A stretch of DNA of 64,000 bases from Mycobacterium sp. Root135 (GCF_001426545.1 NZ_LMEZ01000005.1:767333-831332), one strand, 5' to 3'; positions 24,696-36,017 are shown, counted from the stretch's first letter. The notes: generated by a model from the letters alone, not told the origin. Program-made: numbers and translations.

Positions 24696-26648
24696 ATGAA
24701 TGACACCCCGTCGGGCGCGCTCGACACCGGACAGTCCAAGGCGGTCAGCCTGCTGTCCCGCATCATCTTGCCCCGCCCCGGTGAACCGCTGGACGTGCGC
24801 AAGCTCTACATCGAAGAGTCGAGCACCAACGCGCGTCGCGCGCACGCCCGCACGCGCACCACGCTCGAGATCGGCACGGAGTCCGAAGTGTCGTTCGCGA
24901 CCTACTTCAACGCCTTCCCCGCCAGCTATTGGCGACGGTGGTCGATCCTCGAATCGGTGGTGCTGCGCGTCGAACTGACCGGCAGCGCCCGGGTCGACGT
25001 CTACCGCTCCAAGGCCACCGGAGCTCGAATCACGGTGGGCGGCAGCGCCGTTTCGAGCGTCGACGCCGACACCAGTGCTGTCGCCGAGTTCGAGATCGGA
25101 CTGGACGCCTTCGAAGACGGTGGCTGGATCTGGTTCGACATCACCACCGACAGCAACGTGACTGTGCACAGCGCAGGGTGGTACGCGCCGCAACCCGCGC
25201 CAAGCCGGGCCAACGTCGCCATCGGCATCCCCACCTTCAACCGCCCGTCGGACTGCGTCAGCGCACTGGCGACCCTGACGTCGGATCCTCTGGTCGACGA
25301 GGTCATCTCGGCCGTCATCGTCACCGACCAGGGCACCAACAAGGCCGTCGACCATCCCGGTTTCGCCGAAGCGGCTGCGGCCCTTGGCGACCGGCTGCGG
25401 ATTCACGACCAGCCCAACCTCGGCGGTTCCGGCGGATACAGCCGGGTGATGTACGAGGCGCTGAAGAACACCGACTGTGAACAGATCCTGTTCATGGACG
25501 ACGACATCCGCATCGAGCCCGACTCGATCCTGCGGGCGCTCGCGTTCAACCGCTTCTCGAAGGTCCCGACGCTCGTCGGCGGTCAGATGCTCAACCTGCA
25601 GGAGCCGTCGCACCTGCACGTCATGGGCGAGATGGTCGGCCAGGCGGACTTCATGTGGACCAACGCCGTGAACACGGAGTACGACCACAACTTCGCGAAG
25701 TACCCGCTTGCCGCGGAAGAGGAGTACCGCAGCAAGCTCCTGCACCGCCGCATCGACGTCGACTTCAACGGCTGGTGGATGTGCATGATCCCGCGGTCGG
25801 TCGCGGAGGAACTCGGCCAGCCGCTGCCCCTGTTCATCAAGTGGGACGACTGCGAATACGGCCTGCGCGCAGGCGAACACGGCTACCCCACGGTGACGTT
25901 GCCTGGCGCGGCCATCTGGCACATGGCGTGGAGTGACAAGGACGACGCCATCGACTGGCAGGCGTACTTCCACCTGCGCAACCGGTTGGTGGTGGCGGCC
26001 ATGCACTGGGACGGCAGCATCGGCGGCCTCGTCGCCAGCCACCTTAGGGCCACTATCAAACACCTTCTGTGCCTTGAGTATTCGACGGTCGCGATTCAGA
26101 ACAAGGCGATGGACGACTTCCTGGCCGGCCCCGACCACATCTTCTCCATCCTGGAGTCGGCACTGCCCGCGGTGCGCAAGATGCGCACCGAGTTCCCCGA
26201 CGCCGTGGTGCTGCCGAGCGCCACCTCGCTGCCGACGCCGTCGGACAAGCGGTGGCGCAAGAAGGTTCAGATTCCCGTCAGCCCGGTCGCGATCGCGGTG
26301 CGGCTGACGCGCGGCGTGCTCCACCAGCTCAAGGCCCACGACCCGCAGCACCACGTCCGGCCCCAGATCAACGTCGCCACGCAGGACGCGCGCTGGTTCT
26401 CGCTGTCGCGCGTCGACGGCGTCACCGTCACCACCGCCGACGGCAGCGGCGTCGTGTACCGCCAGCGCGACCGGGCGAAGATGTTCGACCTGCTCCGCGA
26501 ATCCCTGAAGCGGCAAGGACTCTTGCTCCGCAAGTTCAACAGGATGCGCAAGGTGTACCGCGGCGCGCTGCCCGAGCTGACCAGCACGCAGAAGTGGGAG
26601 ACGGTGTTGTTGCCCGCTGCGAAGGCTCCCGCGGAAGTGTCCCGGTGA
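24696..26648 (+). CDS. glfT2: Galactofuranosyltransferase GlfT2
   Basis: A 650-residue GT2-family polymerase that adds alternating beta-1,5 and beta-1,6 galactofuranose to the growing galactan at the inner face of the membrane. An N-terminal beta-sandwich domain (about 1-165) is followed by the GT-A domain. The metal-binding DDD is at 268-270 (FMDDDIRI), the catalytic WDDCEYGLR is at 384-385, and the metal-binding His is at 409 (AIWHMAWSD). The C-terminal helical part is basic. Its stop overlaps the PAP2 start (GTGA). Confidence 0.97.
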   Translation: MNDTPSGALDTGQSKAVSLLSRIILPRPGEPLDVRKLYIEESSTNARRAHARTRTTLEIGTESEVSFATYFNAFPASYWRRWSILESVVLRVELTGSARVDVYRSKATGARITVGGSAVSSVDADTSAVAEFEIGLDAFEDGGWIWFDITTDSNVTVHSAGWYAPQPAPSRANVAIGIPTFNRPSDCVSALATLTSDPLVDEVISAVIVTDQGTNKAVDHPGFAEAAAALGDRLRIHDQPNLGGSGGYSRVMYEALKNTDCEQILFMDDDIRIEPDSILRALAFNRFSKVPTLVGGQMLNLQEPSHLHVMGEMVGQADFMWTNAVNTEYDHNFAKYPLAAEEEYRSKLLHRRIDVDFNGWWMCMIPRSVAEELGQPLPLFIKWDDCEYGLRAGEHGYPTVTLPGAAIWHMAWSDKDDAIDWQAYFHLRNRLVVAAMHWDGSIGGLVASHLRATIKHLLCLEYSTVAIQNKAMDDFLAGPDHIFSILESALPAVRKMRTEFPDAVVLPSATSLPTPSDKRWRKKVQIPVSPVAIAVRLTRGVLHQLKAHDPQHHVRPQINVATQDARWFSLSRVDGVTVTTADGSGVVYRQRDRAKMFDLLRESLKRQGLLLRKFNRMRKVYRGALPELTSTQKWETVLLPAAKAPAEVSR

Positions 26649-27175
26649 CCGACACCCTGCGGGGCGAGGATGCGGCGCTGGTCGCCGTGCAGTCGACCCT
26701 CGCCGGACGCCCCGGCGTCCTCCCGGGAGCCCGCGCCCTTTCGCATTTCGGCGAGCACAGTGCGGGCTGGATCGGGGTGGCCGTCCTCGGGGCGCTGCTG
26801 CAGCCGAAGCGTCGGCAAGCCTGGCTGACGGCCGGGGTCGGCGCGTTCCTCGCCCACGCCGCCGCGGTCGTCATCAAGAGGGTGGTCAAGCGGGAGCGTC
26901 CGCACCACCCGTCGATCGCCGTCAACGTCTCGACGCCGAGTCGCCTGAGTTTCCCGTCGGCCCACGCCACGTCGACCACCGCCGCGGCGATCTTGTTGGC
27001 CAGGGCCTCGGGGGTTCGGCTGCCCTTGCTGGTGGTGCCGCCGATGGCGGTGTCCCGCTTGGTACTTGGCGTGCACTATCCGACTGACGTGCTCACTGGA
27101 GTGGCAGTCGGCGCGGTCGTCGCCAAGGCGGTCGGCGCGGTTGCAGACCGGAAGGAAACAGGTGAGCGCGCATGA
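26645..27175 (+). CDS. PAP2-type phosphatase, probable decaprenylphosphoryl-5-phosphoribose phosphatase
   Basis: A 176-residue membrane phosphatase of the PAP2 family. All three motifs are present: KRVVKRERP, FPSAHAT and SRLVLGVHYPTD. It equals M. tuberculosis Rv3807c. The proposed role is removal of the 5-phosphate from decaprenyl-phosphoryl-5-phosphoribose after UbiA, giving the substrate of DprE1. The GTG at 26645 overlaps the glfT2 stop, and the 3' end overlaps ubiA by 4 bp, so the three are translated together. Confidence 0.92.
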   Translation: MTDTLRGEDAALVAVQSTLAGRPGVLPGARALSHFGEHSAGWIGVAVLGALLQPKRRQAWLTAGVGAFLAHAAAVVIKRVVKRERPHHPSIAVNVSTPSRLSFPSAHATSTTAAAILLARASGVRLPLLVVPPMAVSRLVLGVHYPTDVLTGVAVGAVVAKAVGAVADRKETGERA

Positions 27176-28086
27176 GTGAGGAAGCTCCCCCGGTGGCAGG
27201 CCCGCCAAAGAGCCTCGCCGCCGGGCTGGTCAAGGCTGTTCGGCCACGCCAATGGGTGAAGAACCTGCTGGTGCTCGCGGCTCCGGTGGCAGCGCTGGGT
27301 CGCGACGTCCGATTCGGCTTCGACGACGGCGTTCACGTCCTGATTGCGTTCGTGGCGTTCAGCCTCGCGGCGTCGTGCGTCTACCTGGTCAACGATGCCC
27401 GCGACGTCGAGGCCGACCGCGCGCACCCCACCAAGCGCAACCGCCCCATCGCCGCAGGCGTGGTACCCGTCCCACTGGCGTACGGCTTGGCGGTGGCGCT
27501 GGGCCTCGTCTCCATGGCGCTGTCCTGGTACGTCTCGCCGAACCTGGCATTGGTGATGGGCATCTACATCGCCGTGCAGATGGCCTACTGCTTCGGTCTC
27601 AAGCACCAGGCCGTGCTCGACATCTGCATCGTGTCGTCGGGCTTCCTCATCCGCGCCATCGCCGGCGGCGTCGCGGCCAACATCCCTCTGTCGCAGTGGT
27701 TCCTGCTCGTCATGGCGTTCGGTTCGCTGTTCATGGCGGCGGGCAAGCGCTACGCCGAACTGCAGCTCGCCGAGCGCACCGGCGCCAAGATCCGCAAGTC
27801 GCTGGAGCGGTACACCAGCACCTACCTCCGTTTCGTCTGGACGCTGTCGGCGACCGCGGTCGTGCTCTGCTACGGCCTGTGGGCCTTCGAGCGTGACCGC
27901 ATGGCGGGCGGTTCCCTGTACGCCGTGTCGATGGTCCCGTTCACCATCGCGATCCTGCGCTATGCCGTCGACGTCGACGGCGGCCTCGCCGGCGAGCCGG
28001 AGGACATCGCGCTGAGCGACCGGGTGCTTCAGCTGCTTGCCGTGGCATGGATCGGAAGCGTCTGTGCAGCGGCCTACTTCAGCTAA
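27172..28086 (+). CDS. ubiA: Decaprenyl-phosphate phosphoribosyltransferase (DPPR synthase)
   Basis: A 304-residue UbiA-superfamily membrane prenyltransferase (Rv3806c type) joining 5-phosphoribose diphosphate to decaprenyl phosphate, the first step of arabinose donor synthesis. The first Asp motif is NDARDVEADRAHPTKRNRP. The second region (GFLIRAIAGGVAAN, then MAAGKRYAEL) lines the active site. About nine membrane helices are visible. ATG at 27172 overlaps the PAP2 stop. aftB follows 10 bp after the ubiA stop. Confidence 0.96.
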   Translation: MSEEAPPVAGPPKSLAAGLVKAVRPRQWVKNLLVLAAPVAALGRDVRFGFDDGVHVLIAFVAFSLAASCVYLVNDARDVEADRAHPTKRNRPIAAGVVPVPLAYGLAVALGLVSMALSWYVSPNLALVMGIYIAVQMAYCFGLKHQAVLDICIVSSGFLIRAIAGGVAANIPLSQWFLLVMAFGSLFMAAGKRYAELQLAERTGAKIRKSLERYTSTYLRFVWTLSATAVVLCYGLWAFERDRMAGGSLYAVSMVPFTIAILRYAVDVDGGLAGEPEDIALSDRVLQLLAVAWIGSVCAAAYFS

Positions 28087-28096
28087 AGGGCCAGAC

Positions 28097-30088
28097 TTGG
28101 CGGTCTGGCTGGCGCGCTGGCCGGCCTTCCGCTTCACCCCCACGGTCCGGATCAGCCTCTGGTTCAGCGTCGTGGTGGTCGGGGCCCTGTTCGCGTGGGG
28201 CGCCTGGCAGCGTAGGTGGATCGCCGACGACGGCCTGATCGTCCTGCGCACCGTGCGGAACCTGTTGGCGGGCAACGGCCCCGTCTTCAACCAAGGCGAG
28301 CGGGTCGAGGCCAACACGTCCACGGTGTGGACCTACCTCGTCACCTTCGCCGCCTGGATCGGCGGCCCACTTCAGCTCGAGTACGTGGTCCTGACTCTGA
28401 CGTTGGTGCTCAGCGTCGCGGGCATCGTGTTCGTGATGCTCGGCACCGGGCGGCTGTACGCCCCCGGCCTGCGCGGCCGACAGGCCCTTCTCCTGCCCGC
28501 CGGGGCAATCGTGTACATCGCGATCCCGCCGGCGCGCGACTTCGCCACCTCCGGGCTCGAAAACGGTTTGGTACTGGCCTATCTGGGACTGCTCTGGTGG
28601 CTGATGGTCTGTTGGTCCCAGGCGCCAAGGATCAATCGACCCACCCCAAACGAGCCCGGCGGCAACGCGACCGGTCGGGTCTTCGAGGCGGCGTTGGCGT
28701 TCCTCGCGGGACTCAGCGTGCTGATCAGGCCAGAGCTCGCGTTGATCGGCGGCGTCGCCCTGGTGATGATGCTCGTCGCGGCAACGGGTTGGCGTCGGCG
28801 GACGCTCGTCGTCGTCGCCGGCGGCCTGCTGCCCGTGCTGTACCAGGTGTTCCGGATGGGTTACTACGGGCTGCTGGTGCCTGGCACCGCCGTCGCGAAG
28901 GACGCGTCGGGGTCCAAGTGGTCCCAAGGCTTCGTCTACCTCACCAACTTCAACCATCCGTATCTGCTGTGGATCCCGCTGGTACTGCTTGGCGGCCTTG
29001 GCCTGCTGCTGCTCGGGGTCCGAAGCCTGCTGTGGCGCAAGCGCGGACCGGCCAGCCGCACGCGCGGCCGGTGGACGAGCGTGGTCCAAAGTCCCACTGC
29101 GGTAGTCGTCTTCATGGCAGGCAGCGGTCTGATCCAAGCGGTCTACTGGGTCCGCCAGGGCGGCGACTTCATGCACGGCCGGGTGTTGCTGACCCCGCTG
29201 TTCTGCCTTCTCGCGCCGGTGTCGGTGATCCCCATCGTGCTTCCGTCCGGCATGCGCGCGGTCCAAGGACCCGGCTATCTGCTTGCCGGCGCGTCGTCGG
29301 TGTTCTGGTTGGCGATCGTCGGATGGTCGCTGTGGGCGGCGAACTCGCCGGGTCTCGGCAGCGACGCGACCCGGGTGACGTATTCCGGCATCGTCGACGA
29401 ACGTCGCTTCTACGCCCAGGCGACGGGCCACGCCCACCCGCTGACCGGCGCCGACTACCTCGACTATCCGCGAATGCGCGCCGTCGTGGCTGCCATCGAC
29501 AACACCCCCGACGGTGCGCTCCTCCTGCCGTCGGGCAACTACGACCAGTGGGACGTGGTGCCCGCGATCCCGCCACCCCTCCCGCCCCCGCCGGTTGGCT
29601 CCGCGCCGGTCTTCGTCAGCCAGCGCAGCGGACCCCACACCGTCTTCTTCACCAACCTGGGCATGCTCGGCATGAACGTCGGACTGGACGTCCGGGTGAT
29701 CGACCAGATCGGGCTGGCCAACCCGTTGGCCGCCCACACCGCACGCATCGACGACGGTCGCATCGGGCACGACAAGAACCTGTTCCCCGATTGGGCGGTC
29801 GCCGAGGGGCCGTTCCTTCCGATGCGGCCCTACATTCCGCCCTACCTCGACGAGGATTGGATCGCGCAGGCGAAGGTCGCGCTCACGTGCCCCGAGACCG
29901 ACGCGATGCTGACGTCGGTGCGGGGTCCGCTGGGGCTCAAGCGGTTCGCCTCGAACGTCGTCAACGCGTGGACGTTCACCAAGTACCGGATCGACCGCGT
30001 CCCCCGCTACGAACTGGCCCGATGCGGACTCGAACCGCCGCCACCGAAGGTGCCGCCGTACACCGGGATGCCCGCCACGGGGCCCTGA
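28097..30088 (+). CDS. aftB: Terminal beta-1,2-arabinofuranosyltransferase AftB
   Basis: A 663-residue GT-C membrane enzyme that adds the beta-1,2-linked arabinose ends of arabinan, using decaprenyl-phosphoryl-arabinose. The key acidic loop is WIADDGLIVLRTVRNL near the N-terminus, followed by VEANTSTVWTYL. Around ten membrane helices precede a soluble C-domain. I used TTG at 28097, with GGG upstream in the 10-bp gap after ubiA; an ATG at 28037 would overlap ubiA by 50 bp. The C-terminus is Pro-rich. The order ubiA-aftB-fbpA is the conserved mycobacterial one. Confidence 0.93.
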   Translation: MAVWLARWPAFRFTPTVRISLWFSVVVVGALFAWGAWQRRWIADDGLIVLRTVRNLLAGNGPVFNQGERVEANTSTVWTYLVTFAAWIGGPLQLEYVVLTLTLVLSVAGIVFVMLGTGRLYAPGLRGRQALLLPAGAIVYIAIPPARDFATSGLENGLVLAYLGLLWWLMVCWSQAPRINRPTPNEPGGNATGRVFEAALAFLAGLSVLIRPELALIGGVALVMMLVAATGWRRRTLVVVAGGLLPVLYQVFRMGYYGLLVPGTAVAKDASGSKWSQGFVYLTNFNHPYLLWIPLVLLGGLGLLLLGVRSLLWRKRGPASRTRGRWTSVVQSPTAVVVFMAGSGLIQAVYWVRQGGDFMHGRVLLTPLFCLLAPVSVIPIVLPSGMRAVQGPGYLLAGASSVFWLAIVGWSLWAANSPGLGSDATRVTYSGIVDERRFYAQATGHAHPLTGADYLDYPRMRAVVAAIDNTPDGALLLPSGNYDQWDVVPAIPPPLPPPPVGSAPVFVSQRSGPHTVFFTNLGMLGMNVGLDVRVIDQIGLANPLAAHTARIDDGRIGHDKNLFPDWAVAEGPFLPMRPYIPPYLDEDWIAQAKVALTCPETDAMLTSVRGPLGLKRFASNVVNAWTFTKYRIDRVPRYELARCGLEPPPPKVPPYTGMPATGP

Positions 30089-30257
30089 CCCACCCCGGCG
30101 TGTAACGGCGCGTCCAGCCACGGCGATACACAGACCGATGTGGATCAGACCGGGACTTCGCCGCGTATTGCCGGTGCTCTCCAGGCCCGGAAATGGTTGA
30201 GAGGGTGACCAGGCAAGACATGTGCGAGAGAGAGTTTTCGCTCTCGTGTGTGGTTGA

Positions 30258-31313
<1,056 letters not shown>

Positions 31314-31337
31314 GCGCTAGCAAAAGCAGATCGACTG

Positions 31338-31369
31338 GCGGCGGCGATCCCTTCGGGGGTCGCCGCCGC
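31338..31369 (+). terminator. Terminator hairpin with UUCG loop after fbpA
   Basis: A 14-bp stem (31338-31351 with 31356-31369, one wobble pair) is closed by the tetraloop TTCG on a C-G pair, an unusually stable RNA loop. It sits 24 bp after the fbpA stop and before fbpD. There is no T run after it. Confidence 0.72.
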
Positions 31370-31437
31370 TACTCGTTTACGGCGCGCCCCGTCGCCGTGA
31401 TGTGGTTCACTACAACGCGAATCAACAGATTGGTGAC

Positions 31438-32334
31438 ATGGGTATGAGGCTGCTCTCGACGCTGTTCAAGACGATGTGTGCGCTGACGCTGGCCGTCGGG
31501 CTGTGGCTGGCAAGCCCCCACACCGCCAAGGCCGCGGGCGTCGAGTACCTGATGGTCCCGTCGGCGGCGATGGGCCGCGACATCCCGGTCGCCTTTCAGG
31601 CCGGTGGTCCGCACGCCGTGTTCCTGTTGGACGCCTTCAACGCCGCCCCGGACACCAGTAACTGGGTGACGGCGGGCAACGCGATGAGCACCCTTGCGGG
31701 TACGGGCATCTCCGTTGCCGCGCCCGCAGGCGGTGCCTGGAGCATGTACACGAACTGGGAAGCCGACGGCAGCAAGCAGTGGGACACCTTCCTTTCCCAG
31801 GAGCTGCCGGACTGGCTGGCCGCAAACAAGGGTCTGGCCCCGAGCGGGCACGGCGTCGTCGGTGCGGCCCAGGGCGGTTACGCCGCCATGGCGCTCGCCG
31901 CGTTCCACCCGGACCGGTTCCGGTACGCGGGCTCGCTCTCGGGCTTCCTGACGCCGTCCCAGACCGCCTACAACGGCGCCATCACCGCCGGTCTCGCCAG
32001 CTTCGGCGGGGTCAACACCCAGGCCATGTGGGGTGCCGCTCAGCTCGGTCGCTGGAAGTGGCACGATCCCGACGTTCACGTGAACCTGTTGAACGCCAAC
32101 AACACTCGGCTGTGGGTGTACAGCCCCGGCACGACCGACTGCAGTGACCCGGCGGCCATGATCGGCGTCTGCGACCAGACTGCAGGCAGCAACCGCACGT
32201 TCTACCAGCACTACCGGGCCGTCGGCGGGCACAACGGACACTTCGACTTCCCGACCTCCGGCCAGCACGACTGGGGCAGCTGGGCACCGCAGCTCGCCGC
32301 ACTGTCGGGCGACCTGTCGGCCGCCATCCGCTAG
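31438..32334 (+). CDS. fbpD: MPT51/FbpD, mycolyltransferase-like protein lacking the nucleophile
   Basis: A 298-residue secreted antigen-85 relative. The signal peptide ends near SPHTAKAA before [15 protein letters not shown]. The nucleophile position reads GAAQGGY, with Ala144 where antigen 85 has Ser, so it should not act as a mycolyltransferase. The His of QHDWGSW (His277) is retained. MPT51 in other mycobacteria binds fibronectin and is thought to be structural. The start is ATG at 31438 or 31444. It is separated from fbpA by a terminator. Confidence 0.93.
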   Translation: MGMRLLSTLFKTMCALTLAVGLWLASPHTAKAAGVEYLMVPSAAMGRDIPVAFQAGGPHAVFLLDAFNAAPDTSNWVTAGNAMSTLAGTGISVAAPAGGAWSMYTNWEADGSKQWDTFLSQELPDWLAANKGLAPSGHGVVGAAQGGYAAMALAAFHPDRFRYAGSLSGFLTPSQTAYNGAITAGLASFGGVNTQAMWGAAQLGRWKWHDPDVHVNLLNANNTRLWVYSPGTTDCSDPAAMIGVCDQTAGSNRTFYQHYRAVGGHNGHFDFPTSGQHDWGSWAPQLAALSGDLSAAIR

Positions 32335-32389
32335 GTACACCGCCGACGACAGCTGGCAAACGTTTCCCTGGCCCGCTCATTCGAGCCGG

Positions 32390-32395
32390 TACCTT
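32390..32395 (+). promoter_or_regulatory. Putative -10 (TACCTT) of the lipoprotein gene
   Basis: TACCTT ends 6 nt before the GTG start. GGAGGC fills the spacer but is too close to act as a ribosome site. Confidence 0.35.
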
Positions 32396-32401
32396 GGAGG
32401 C

Positions 32402-32866
32402 GTGCATCTAGGCGGACCTCGAACGGCAAGCGCGGCAATGGCCTGCGCGGCGCTCGTGGTCAGTGGTTGCGGCATGGGTGACGACGTCATGGCAACCATG
32501 GGAATGCAGCCGGCGGAAACGACCGCCAGCGACAGCAGCGCGCAACCGTTCGCCGCGCCGCCGGCCGTCGAGCCGGGGGAGGACCCCGAGTTGGTGGTCA
32601 CCCCGACGCAGCAAGAGTTCCTCGACGCCGTGTCCGAAGCCGGCCTGAACCCGTCGAGTGAGCTGTCCGCGCTCAACATCGGCTCCTGCGTGTGCCAGGC
32701 GAAGGCGGCCAGGCAGAGCGACCAAGAGGTCTGGGACTTCATCCTGCCGATGGTGCGTGGCGACGTGAGGGATTCCTACGGCGAGCCGGTGGCCCCACCG
32801 GCCGGTCAGGTCAACTCCGAGACGTCCGACTACATTCGCATCGCCACCGAAACCCTCTGTCAGTAG
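32402..32866 (+). CDS. DUF732-like lipoprotein
   Basis: A 154-residue predicted lipoprotein. The N-terminal helix ends in the lipobox VVSGC at Cys23. A Pro/Glu/Ala spacer leads to a DUF732-like domain ([13 protein letters not shown] ... CVCQAKAA ... IATETLC) with two likely disulfides. DUF732 proteins are common mycobacterial exported proteins of unknown role. It lies 16 bp before the cutinase-like gene and may be read with it. The place within the mycolate genes suggests an envelope role, which is inference. Confidence 0.75.
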   Translation: MHLGGPRTASAAMACAALVVSGCGMGDDVMATMGMQPAETTASDSSAQPFAAPPAVEPGEDPELVVTPTQQEFLDAVSEAGLNPSSELSALNIGSCVCQAKAARQSDQEVWDFILPMVRGDVRDSYGEPVAPPAGQVNSETSDYIRIATETLCQ

Positions 32867-32882
32867 GAGACCTCCCCACTTC

Positions 32883-33896
32883 ATGGCTACCAATCGCCAA
32901 CGCAAGCGTCACCGGCTCCTCGCCCTCGTAGCGGCGGCGTCGGTGGCGGTGCTGGTCGGTCTCGTCGTCGTCGGGCTCTGGATCCTGATGCGGGCGCCCG
33001 ATTCGCCGCCGAGCGCGACGCCGCCGACGGCTCAACCGTCCCCGGGAATTCCGACGACGCCGGGTTCCAAGCCGCGGCCGGAGTCTCAGGACGCCAGCTG
33101 CGCGGATGTGATGGTGCTGTCCATTCCCGGGACCTGGGAGTCGTCGCCGCAGCTCGATCCGGCCAACCCGACACAGTTCCCTATCGCGCTGCTGCTCAAC
33201 GTCACCAACCCCATTCGGGAGGCGTTCGGCGCGGATCGGGTGGAGACGTACACGGTTCCGTACACCGCCCAGTTCCACAATCCGTTCGCGGCCGACAAGC
33301 AGATGTCCTACAACGACAGCCGTGCCGAGGGCACGAAGGCCGCGATCAAGGCGCTGACGGACATGAACAACCGGTGCCCTCTGACGAGTTACGTCATCGT
33401 CGGATTCTCGCAGGGTGCGGTGATCGCCGGTGACCTCGCCAGCGACATTGGCAACGGCCGCGGCCCGGTCGACGCCGATCTGGTGCTCGGCGTGACGCTG
33501 ATCGCGGACGGGCGCCGGGAGCCGGGAGTCGGGCAGGACATCGGCCCCAACCCGCCCGGCCAGGGCGCGGAGATCACGCTGCAGGAAGTGCCGACCCTGT
33601 CGGCCCTCGGTCTGACGATGTCGGGTCCGCGGCCAGGCGGATTCGGATCCCTGAACGATCGCACGAACCAGATCTGCGGCACCGGCGACCTGATCTGCTC
33701 GGCTCCCGAGGGCGCGTTCTCGATCGTCAACCTGCCCAAGACGCTCGAGGTCCTCAGCGGTGGGGCCGCCGGCCCAGTCCACGCGATGTACAACACGCCG
33801 GACTTCTGGGTGCTGGACGGGCAAACCGCGACGCAGTGGACTCAGTCGTGGGCGCGGGGTCTGGTCGACAGCGCACCCCACCCGAAACACGGGTGA
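32883..33896 (+). CDS. Cutinase-like hydrolase of the Rv3802c type
   Basis: A 337-residue alpha/beta hydrolase. One N-terminal membrane helix (about 11-36) after [11 protein letters not shown] is followed by a Pro/Ser linker, so the enzyme domain lies outside the membrane. The nucleophile is in [10 protein letters not shown]; the Asp and His of cutinases follow ([14 protein letters not shown] region). In M. tuberculosis Rv3802c has phospholipase and thioesterase activity, is essential, and sits next to fadD32 as here. It probably acts on envelope lipids or mycolate intermediates. Confidence 0.92.
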   Translation: MATNRQRKRHRLLALVAAASVAVLVGLVVVGLWILMRAPDSPPSATPPTAQPSPGIPTTPGSKPRPESQDASCADVMVLSIPGTWESSPQLDPANPTQFPIALLLNVTNPIREAFGADRVETYTVPYTAQFHNPFAADKQMSYNDSRAEGTKAAIKALTDMNNRCPLTSYVIVGFSQGAVIAGDLASDIGNGRGPVDADLVLGVTLIADGRREPGVGQDIGPNPPGQGAEITLQEVPTLSALGLTMSGPRPGGFGSLNDRTNQICGTGDLICSAPEGAFSIVNLPKTLEVLSGGAAGPVHAMYNTPDFWVLDGQTATQWTQSWARGLVDSAPHPKHG

Positions 33897-34024
33897 GCTG
33901 CGCAGGGGGATTTGGCCTCCGCCGCAAGCTCACCTAACATTAAGAGAAAAGTAAGACCACCCGTCCCCTGAAACCCGGCGGGTCGGCTTCAGAGTGGGTC
34001 CCAAGGCAAACGCCTACCCACCGA

Positions 34025-34030
34025 TATGAT
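34025..34030 (+). promoter_or_regulatory. Putative -10 (TATGAT) for fadD32-pks13-accD4
   Basis: TATGAT is the closest match to TATAAT in the 192-bp gap before fadD32. It would give a leader of about 50 nt carrying the AGAGGAG ribosome site. No convincing -35 was found. Confidence 0.35.
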
Positions 34031-34088
34031 CTTGAGGTTTGGCCTCGGCCGGTTCGCTTCGGCAGGGCAGCGTCGACAGAGGAGTGAC

Positions 34089-35978
34089 ATGGGATTCCAC
34101 AACCCGTTCTTGAAGAACGGCCTGATCAGGTTTCCCGACAGCGGCAACCTGGTCAAGCACGTCGAGAAGTGGGCCAAGGTGCGTGGCGACAACCTCGCCT
34201 ACCAGTTCATCGACTTCTCCACCGAGCGCGACGGGGTGGCACGCAACCTGGGCTGGCGCGACTTCAGCGCCCGCAACAAGGCGGTCGGGGCCCGGCTTCA
34301 GCAGGTAACCCAGCCCGGTGACCGCGTCGCCATCCTCTGCCCGCAGAACCTGGACTACCTCGTCGGCTTCTTCGGCGTCCTCTACGCCGGCCGCATCGCC
34401 GTCCCCCTGTTCGACCCGTCCGAGCCCGGCCACGTCGGCCGCTTGCATGCCGTCCTCGACGACTGCCAACCCACCGCGATCCTCACCACCACCGACTCGG
34501 CCGAGGGCGTGCGCAAGTTCTTCCGCACCCGGCCCGCCAAGGAGCGGCCCCGCGTCATCGCCGTGGACGCCGTGCCCGACGAGGTCGGCGCCACCTGGGT
34601 GCAAGAGGACGTCACCCACGACACCATCGCCTACCTGCAGTACACGTCTGGATCGACCCGCATCCCGACCGGCGTACAGATCACCCACCTCAACCTGGCG
34701 ACCAACATCGTCCAGGTCATCGAGGGCATCGGCGGCGACGAAGGTGACCGCGGCGTCACCTGGCTGCCGTTCTTCCACGACATGGGTCTGATCACCGCGA
34801 TGATCCCGCCCGTCGTCGGTCACTACATCACCTTCATGACGCCGGCCGCGTTCGTCCGCAGGCCCGGTCGCTGGATCCGCGAGATGGCCCGCAAGGACGA
34901 CGACACCGGCAGCGTCATCTCGGTCGCGCCGAACTTCGCCTTCGATCACGCGGCCGCCCGTGGAGTCCCCAAGGACGGCGAACCGCCCCTGGACCTGTCC
35001 AACGTCAAGGCGGTCCTCAACGGAAGCGAACCGATCTCCGCGGCCACCGTGCACCGGTTCAACGAGGCGTTCGCGCCGTACGGCTTCAACCCGAAGGCGC
35101 TCAAGCCTTCCTACGGGCTGGCCGAGGCCACGCTGTTCGTGTCGACCACCGCCACCGACGAGCCGCCGAAGATCGTCTACGTCGACCGTGAGCAGCTCAA
35201 CTCCTACCGCTTCGTCGAGGTCGCCGAGGACGCTCCGTCGGCCGTCGCGCAGGCATCCGCCGGCAAGGTGGGCGTGTCCGAGTGGGCCGTCATCGTCGAC
35301 GCCGAGAGCGCCACCGAACTGCCCGACGGGCAGATCGGCGAGATCTGGATCAGCGGTCAGAACATGGGCACGGGTTACTGGAACAAGCCGGAGGAGACGG
35401 CCGCGACGTTCCAGAACACGCTCAAGTCCAGGACCAGCCCCTCGCATGCCGAGGGCGCGGCCGACGACGCCACCTGGGTGCGCACCGGCGACTACGGCGC
35501 CTTCTACGAGGGCGACCTCTACATCACCGGTCGCGTCAAGGACCTGGTAATCGTGGACGGACGCAACCACTACCCGCAGGATCTCGAGTACTCGGCGCAG
35601 GAGGCCAGCAAGGCGCTGCGCACCGGTTTCGTCGCGGCGTTCTCGGTGCCCGCCAACCAACTGCCCGACGTCGTGTTCGAAAACGCGCACGCCGGCCTGA
35701 AGCGCGATCCCAGCGACTCCTCCGAGCAACTCGTCATCGTCGCCGAGCGCGCCGCAGGCGCCAACAAGATGGACTTGGAGCCGGTCGCCGACGAGATCCG
35801 GGCCGCCATCGCGGTCCGGCACGGCGTGACGGTGCGTGACGTGCTGCTGACGCCCGCCGGTGCGATTCCCCGTACCTCGAGCGGCAAGATCGGGCGGCGG
35901 GCCTGCCGGGCCGGCTACCTCGACGGCAGCCTGCGCAACGGCAAGATCGCCAACGACTTCCCCGATCAGACGGATTAA
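34089..35978 (+). CDS. fadD32: Long-chain fatty-acid AMP ligase FadD32
   Basis: A 629-residue FAAL that activates the meromycolic acid as acyl-AMP and loads it onto the N-terminal ACP of Pks13. The ATP loop is [12 protein letters not shown]. The adenylate motifs [11 protein letters not shown] and [12 protein letters not shown] follow, and the C-terminal lysine lies in [14 protein letters not shown] at 34089 has an AGAGGAG ribosome site; the longer frame upstream is the leader. pks13 follows after 39 bp and accD4 overlaps pks13. Confidence 0.97.
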   Translation: MGFHNPFLKNGLIRFPDSGNLVKHVEKWAKVRGDNLAYQFIDFSTERDGVARNLGWRDFSARNKAVGARLQQVTQPGDRVAILCPQNLDYLVGFFGVLYAGRIAVPLFDPSEPGHVGRLHAVLDDCQPTAILTTTDSAEGVRKFFRTRPAKERPRVIAVDAVPDEVGATWVQEDVTHDTIAYLQYTSGSTRIPTGVQITHLNLATNIVQVIEGIGGDEGDRGVTWLPFFHDMGLITAMIPPVVGHYITFMTPAAFVRRPGRWIREMARKDDDTGSVISVAPNFAFDHAAARGVPKDGEPPLDLSNVKAVLNGSEPISAATVHRFNEAFAPYGFNPKALKPSYGLAEATLFVSTTATDEPPKIVYVDREQLNSYRFVEVAEDAPSAVAQASAGKVGVSEWAVIVDAESATELPDGQIGEIWISGQNMGTGYWNKPEETAATFQNTLKSRTSPSHAEGAADDATWVRTGDYGAFYEGDLYITGRVKDLVIVDGRNHYPQDLEYSAQEASKALRTGFVAAFSVPANQLPDVVFENAHAGLKRDPSDSSEQLVIVAERAAGANKMDLEPVADEIRAAIAVRHGVTVRDVLLTPAGAIPRTSSGKIGRRACRAGYLDGSLRNGKIANDFPDQTD

Positions 35979-36017
35979 CGCGCTCCGTCGGTCAACCCAG
36001 GCCGCACCTCGGCGAAA

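Noticed and set aside
30225..30246. Riboswitch or attenuator before fbpA
   Set aside because: Only a 6-bp stem with a 10-nt loop is visible, and no known riboswitch core is recognisable.
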